DNA from: Euperipatoides rowelli | Taxonomy: Eukaryota > Onychophora > Udeonychophora > Euonychophora > Peripatopsidae | Reading direction: 5' to 3' (one strand) | NCBI GenBank assembly: GCA_003024985.2 | Contig: PXIH01S0000403.1 | Length of the DNA: 11,661 nt | Shown here: positions 8,187 through 11,661 of the stretch, piece by piece | How the letters are laid out: each line of letters begins with the position of its first letter | Numbering within the stretch: the stretch's first letter is position 1 | Notes under the pieces: generated by a model | The model's database searches: none | Told to the model about the DNA's origin: nothing | What the model saw: the letters and a program-made list of their open reading frames with translations, nothing else | Translations under genes and position numbers: made by a program

Positions 8187-9529
8187 CTATTTTGAATTGG
8201 GATATTTAACTTTCTGGCCTAAATGAAAATGAGCAAAGTGTTGTAAGTTTTTTAGCATGATAATTTGATAAATCATTTATGTTATAAAGTCACCAAATTG
8301 TTGAGTTTTGAAGCTCACAGACTATTTCTCATGTACACAATTTCAAACAAACTTTTTGATTTTTCATTTTTGTTTAGCTACAACCCGATATTAATTTTCC
8401 ATGATATATGTTGCCTTTTGCTCTATTTCTGCTACAGAGAATGAAATTTTTTATATATTTATTGAATTATAAATGTTCATTTGGAAACTAGCTATGTTTA
8501 AGAATAACATTCTTTCCTTCATTTCTTATAGACAACAATAACTAATTGCTTTAATTATTCATAAACCCCTCATCTCTTTTAGAATAAAATATTGAGTTCA
8601 AATTTTTAAATCTAGAGGGCATCATGTTACTCAGAAAACTACATGCATTAAATTTAAAAATGATTGACAATGTAAAATAAAATTTAACATTTTTGATATC
8701 TATCAACTAAGTTTTAAGTTTGATAAAAATTGATCAAAAATTGTATTTTCAATTATTACATTTTTCTATATCTGATCAATTTCATCAATTTCTTTTTAAA
8801 GAAATTAATCCAAAATAAAATATATTTATAAATGAAAAGGCATTTTCATAAGAAAAAAGAAATCCATGACTCAGAAGCCAAATCAGTTGCAAATTATAGA
8901 CTTTCTTTTCATTAAGTATATGATTCTCAAAAATAATTAGTATTTACAGTACTTAAGTAAATAAGTTGTATTTTTTTTATATATTACAAATACTTTTGTT
9001 ATTGCACATACAGTATCTGTAGATATTTTTTATTTAACTTGTCGATTTAAAAAAATATATATAGAAATGCAGCTGAAATTGGATCTCTGAATTTAAATTT
9101 TTAGATATTAGGCTATTTGTCAAAACATTTCATATTATTTTAAACACTTTAAGTCAGTAAACCATAAACTTCAAACTTTTTTTTGGTCACTCGTGTTGAG
9201 GCAAACTTCACTATTATTTTCAAGAATGGTAAACAAATTAATGTTGCAGGTAATAATCATATCGCCGAACCTGAAACTACATTATGGACTCATTTATCAA
9301 CGTACTCAAATGTTTATTTATACTGGCTTACAGCATTAATGGTGGAAGACATATAATATTCTCCATGAGAATAGACAGTAATCAGATTAGTTTATATTTT
9401 GTACTGCCTTCATTAAGTTTTATCTAGTTACTGATAGTGATATTTAGCCAATTGATCAAGCCAAAAGAGGAGCTAACATCACTATATGGACAAATTCTGT
9501 AAAAATATAGCCATATCATTCTCTCTCTC
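8187..9529. other. AT-rich stretch, no supported gene
   Basis: No recognisable domain. A plus-strand frame at about 9167-9353 is open for some 60 codons and reads fairly protein-like (FKNGKQINVAGNNHIAEPET, then WTHLSTYSNVYLYWLTALM), but it has no start or clear splice sites and its length is within chance. Short inverted repeats occur, for example AATTTCTTT at 8787-8795 with its complement at 8798-8806. A CT dinucleotide run at 9521-9530 leads into the hairpin. Confidence 0.45.
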
Positions 9530-9531
9530 TC

Positions 9532-9638
9532 AAGTTCAGAAGGAGTGCAACTATTATACAAATTACCATGACAAAAATTTTAAATGGCAAACGTTTTGTC
9601 AAGGAGAGTTGTGTAATAGTTGTGCTACTTCTGAATTT
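9532..9638 (+). repeat. Long near-perfect hairpin with pre-miRNA-like geometry
   Basis: Arm 9532-9561 pairs with 9609-9638: of 30 positions, 25 are Watson-Crick, four are G-U in a plus-strand RNA (9534/9636, 9546/9624, 9547/9623, 9557/9613) and one is a G-A mismatch (9543/9627). After a symmetric 4x4 internal loop (9562-9565 and 9605-9608), a second helix joins 9566-9576 to 9594-9604 with one A-A mismatch. A 17-base terminal loop (9577-9593) closes it. Two more pairs extend the base past a one-base bulge. On the minus strand the four wobbles would become A-C mismatches, so a plus-strand transcript folds better. It may be a microRNA precursor, a source of hairpin siRNA, or a very short terminal-inverted-repeat transposon. 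I match neither arm to a known miRNA. Confidence 0.85.
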
Positions 9639-9710
9639 TGACTTAATATCTATTTTACTAAGAATATTTTTATTCAATTAAAGCAGATGAATAAATATTC
9701 TGTGATCAGG

Positions 9711-9728
9711 TTTTTTTTTTTTTTTTTT
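9711..9728. repeat. T homopolymer, 18 bases
   Basis: An uninterrupted run of 18 T follows GTGATCAGG and precedes CCAATAGTGATCA, so the run lies between two TGATCA copies. It could be the poly(A) tail of a minus-strand retrosequence flanked by a short target duplication, but nothing upstream on the minus strand is recognisable as SINE or cDNA. Confidence 0.6.
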
Positions 9729-9991
9729 CCAATAGTGATCAAAAAGTTCTTTGCAATGATTTTGAAATGATTCTTTTATATTTTAGTTTAACTGGATTAC
9801 ATACCATACTTTAAAGATTTAATTTTTGTTTCTTCCATATAAAGAGTGTATTCTCATTTTGTCTGTTTTGTTTACAACTTTAATTAAGAGCAAAACAAAA
9901 TTGAAATATGAACTGGAGAAACTAAATATTTTTAGGCATTTGTTTATAATTAATAATGTATCAATCTTATGAATGTACAAAGTGAAAACTA

Positions 9992-10003
9992 GTGTGTGTG
10001 TGT
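9992..10003. repeat. GT dinucleotide microsatellite
   Basis: Six GT units in a row. The DNA from about 9642 to 10561 around it holds no gene that I can support. Confidence 0.7.
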
Positions 10004-10561
10004 GGAGGGCTTACATTTTTTTTCAACATACTTGACTCGTCACAGTTATGTATGTGGATGACCAAAATCAAGTTGAAAAATAGTATTCTTTCAGTACATC
10101 ACTTCCAGAATTCACTAGATGAGCATGTGAGCTATTAGACTGTCATGAAGCTGTAGAAGTGGAGATCTCCAGATTTCTTAGAAAATTCCCAACTTTTGCT
10201 TTTGAAATTGACAAAAAGAATTTTTGTCCGTGACAGTTCGATAATGATTAGTTAGATAAATTGAACCAAAGAATCATTATTTTTTCAAATATTGTAATGT
10301 GCCTGTCATCATCATCATATCGTGCTGATTGACACGACATCACAAGTTTTTACACTTAGTTTTTACAACCTAGAATGCCAGCTGCATACAAACCCTATAT
10401 TAAAATATAATTATCACCCGCAGATTTATCAATATCTTTGTATATACAGTACATCACTACTGTCTGCAATAACAACGCACTACACTATATAACACCAGTC
10501 TGACATATACACACACAGGACATACACTACATAAAGTTGATACTGTGTGTTTAAAGGTTAA

Positions 10562-10598
10562 GTGTGTGTAACCCTAAGATTCTTAGGGTTACACACAC
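10562..10598. repeat. Perfect 17-bp hairpin with a 3-base loop
   Basis: GTGTGTGTAACCCTAAG at 10562-10578 is followed by the loop ATT and its exact reverse complement at 10582-10598. The stem contains one AACCCTAA/TTAGGGTT unit next to a GT/CA run. The stem is too short for an animal microRNA precursor; a cruciform, a foldback from replication or repair, or the tip of a larger palindrome are all possible. There is only one TTAGGG, so it is not a telomere tract. Confidence 0.9.
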
Positions 10599-10758
10599 AC
10601 ACCCCACTTCGTTATATTAGTTCAATAAAAGCTACAAAATACTTATAAACCATTTTTATATTTGAAGTATTTCAGTCACTTGTCACTACATCATAATCCC
10701 CCATGTGTGTTTATTATTAAAAGTTCTGATTAAACTATTTTATCTAATTGGGAAGTAA

Positions 10759-10780
10759 AAGCAAACTTACAAGTTTGCTT
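10759..10780. repeat. Perfect 10-bp inverted repeat
   Basis: AAGCAAACTT and its exact complement AAGTTTGCTT are separated by AC. It is followed by TTTATTTATAAAA, but there is no gene close by for which it would be a terminator or operator. A palindromic protein-binding site or chance are both possible. Confidence 0.8.
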
Positions 10781-10971
10781 TATTTATAAAATCACTGTCA
10801 AAAGCGCTTGTCGCAGATAGCCTACTATTCTTAGCTGACAGTTTAGTTAAATATATTAATTACTATCTGCAACATCCCTCTATAATAAATTATCCCTATA
10901 CCATATCTTTGGAAACCTCATTTGGAAATTAAACAAATAAAAGTCCTTGGCAGCATCATAATAAATCTCTA

Positions 10972-11346
10972 ATGGCAGACTCAGTGAAGAGAAAACACTT
11001 TAATAACAACAATTCTAAAGAGCATTTTGCCAGCACTAGGACTGTTATAGTCTGCCATGAAACTCTACATAACCATCTATCCAACAAAACAACCAGTCTA
11101 CCACTTCACGCATCCTTATGCTCCCCACCCCAGCATGTAATATACCAAAAGCCTGATCTATGTACTAGCAGGGTCAGCTGGAGACAGAACAAGACATCTG
11201 ACCACCAAACCTCAACAATACCTGACCAATGCCTCCCACCCTTCTACAACCAATTACAGCAGCAACCCCCATTGGCCAGAGGCAGCTACAATATCTCTCT
11301 GGACCAATGGGATTTGAATAGGCAGCCAGCTAGCATGCAGAGCTGA
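10972..11346 (+). other. GC-richer block with a 124-codon open frame, probably non-coding
   Basis: From about 10970 the GC content rises clearly. A plus-strand frame from ATG 10972 to TGA 11344 is open for 124 codons, the longest in the window. Its product is rich in Ser, Thr, His, Gln and Pro with no domain, signal peptide or membrane segment, and its second half overlaps a cluster of CCAAT boxes. Low stop frequency in GC-richer DNA explains the length. It may be a promoter or 5' flank, an unrecognised repeat, or a small orphan gene; the last is least likely. No splice structure is obvious. Confidence 0.3.
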
Positions 11347-11465
11347 AAACTGCTTCTGGTTTCCAGCCTGCTTGACATATGAAGTACATCTGGGGTGTGG
11401 AGGCTTCTTCCAATATTTTTCCAACTCAACTACGAGAGTTCCAAAAGAGAGAGATTTGGCATTGG
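11226..11465. promoter_or_regulatory. Cluster of six CCAAT boxes, promoter-like
   Basis: CCAAT occurs at 11226-11230, 11250-11254, 11304-11308 and 11410-11414, and its complement ATTGG at 11271-11275 and 11461-11465. The first four lie within 83 bases, spaced about 21-33 bases apart. Such spaced clusters are typical of promoters bound by the trimeric factor NF-Y. The right side (11430-11620) has seven CpG and an initiator-like TTTCAGTAT near 11577-11585. No TATA box or following coding exon is seen, so the gene and direction are unknown. Confidence 0.35.
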
Positions 11466-11661
11466 TGATACCCGCCGTGATAACTATTATTTCACCTTCA
11501 CTGTTATTTCGTTAAAGTTTGCCACCACTAAGTTTATTCCCTTACCTTTAATCATAACCTATAGCTGAAGGACAGTTTCAGTATATTATTAACTATTTTA
11601 TTACGTTAGGGCTCGCCCGAACATAAAGGTATTATTTCAGAGCTTATATCTCAGTTTATAA
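11466..11661. other. CpG-enriched end of window, no coding frame seen
   Basis: The stretch carries six CpG dinucleotides (11473, 11476, 11510, 11604, 11614, 11618), which are rare elsewhere in the window. It has no open frame or motif that I recognise. By position it could be 5' UTR or first intron of a gene to the right. Confidence 0.3.

Noticed and set aside
9167-9353. Plus-strand stop-free stretch of about 60 codons with protein-like sequence
   Set aside because: About ten stop-free stretches of this size are expected by chance over six frames. No start, acceptor or donor of good quality frames it, and I do not recognise the sequence.
10582-10590. Interstitial telomere repeat
   Set aside because: Only one TTAGGG unit is present, inside a hairpin; a tandem array is needed for that call.
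1-11661. CRISPR array, tRNA or rRNA gene, bacterial operon
   Set aside because: No regularly spaced direct repeats, no tRNA A/B-box pair or cloverleaf and no rRNA-like conserved stretch were seen. Splice sites and retrotransposons show a eukaryotic genome.

Overview
The window is AT-rich (roughly 70 % A+T by eye) eukaryotic DNA with long homopolymer runs, short microsatellites, degraded retrotransposons and a spliced host exon. There are no operons, Shine-Dalgarno sites or long open frames. Two LINE 3' ends with trinucleotide tails, plus a Ty1/copia element with animal-type AT-rich LTRs, suggest an invertebrate metazoan. A crustacean or other arthropod is my best guess, but it is only an inference. 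Two single N bases (1281 and 5119) show that the assembly is not fully resolved.

Layout. 1-580: the 3' ends of two non-LTR retrotransposons lie head to tail; each keeps the last part of the reverse-transcriptase ORF, a polyadenylation signal and an ATT/AAT-type tail. 581-3450: AT-rich DNA without a convincing gene; its right part is probably 3' UTR and downstream flank of the gene that follows. 3459-3603 (minus): the best host-gene evidence, a terminal coding exon of 47 codons with a strong splice acceptor. I cannot name the protein. Its upstream exons should lie at higher coordinates, possibly beyond the window.

4292-7024 is the most structured part. A copia LTR retrotransposon lies on the minus strand, with LTRs at 6685-7024 (5') and 5048-5367 (3') and a polypurine tract at 5368-5376. 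Its interior is reduced to the pre-integrase zinc finger, the integrase and a linker. Gag, protease, reverse transcriptase and RNase H are missing, and the integrase is frameshifted and has lost its first catalytic Asp. The space normally holding gag and protease is filled by about 180 bp that is an inverted copy of DNA at 4292-4469, outside the element.

7025-11660: mostly AT-rich intergenic or intronic DNA with a weak candidate exon (8055-8186, minus), a long near-perfect hairpin at 9532-9638 with pre-miRNA-like geometry on the plus strand, two short perfect hairpins (10562-10598 and 10759-10780), and a final block from about 10970 that is richer in GC, CCAAT boxes and CpG and could be promoter-like.

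The parts do not form a pathway. Transposon remnants surround and separate fragments of one or two host genes on the minus strand. I see no clearly new biological system; the best candidates for something undescribed are the 9532-9638 hairpin and the inverted capture inside the copia element.
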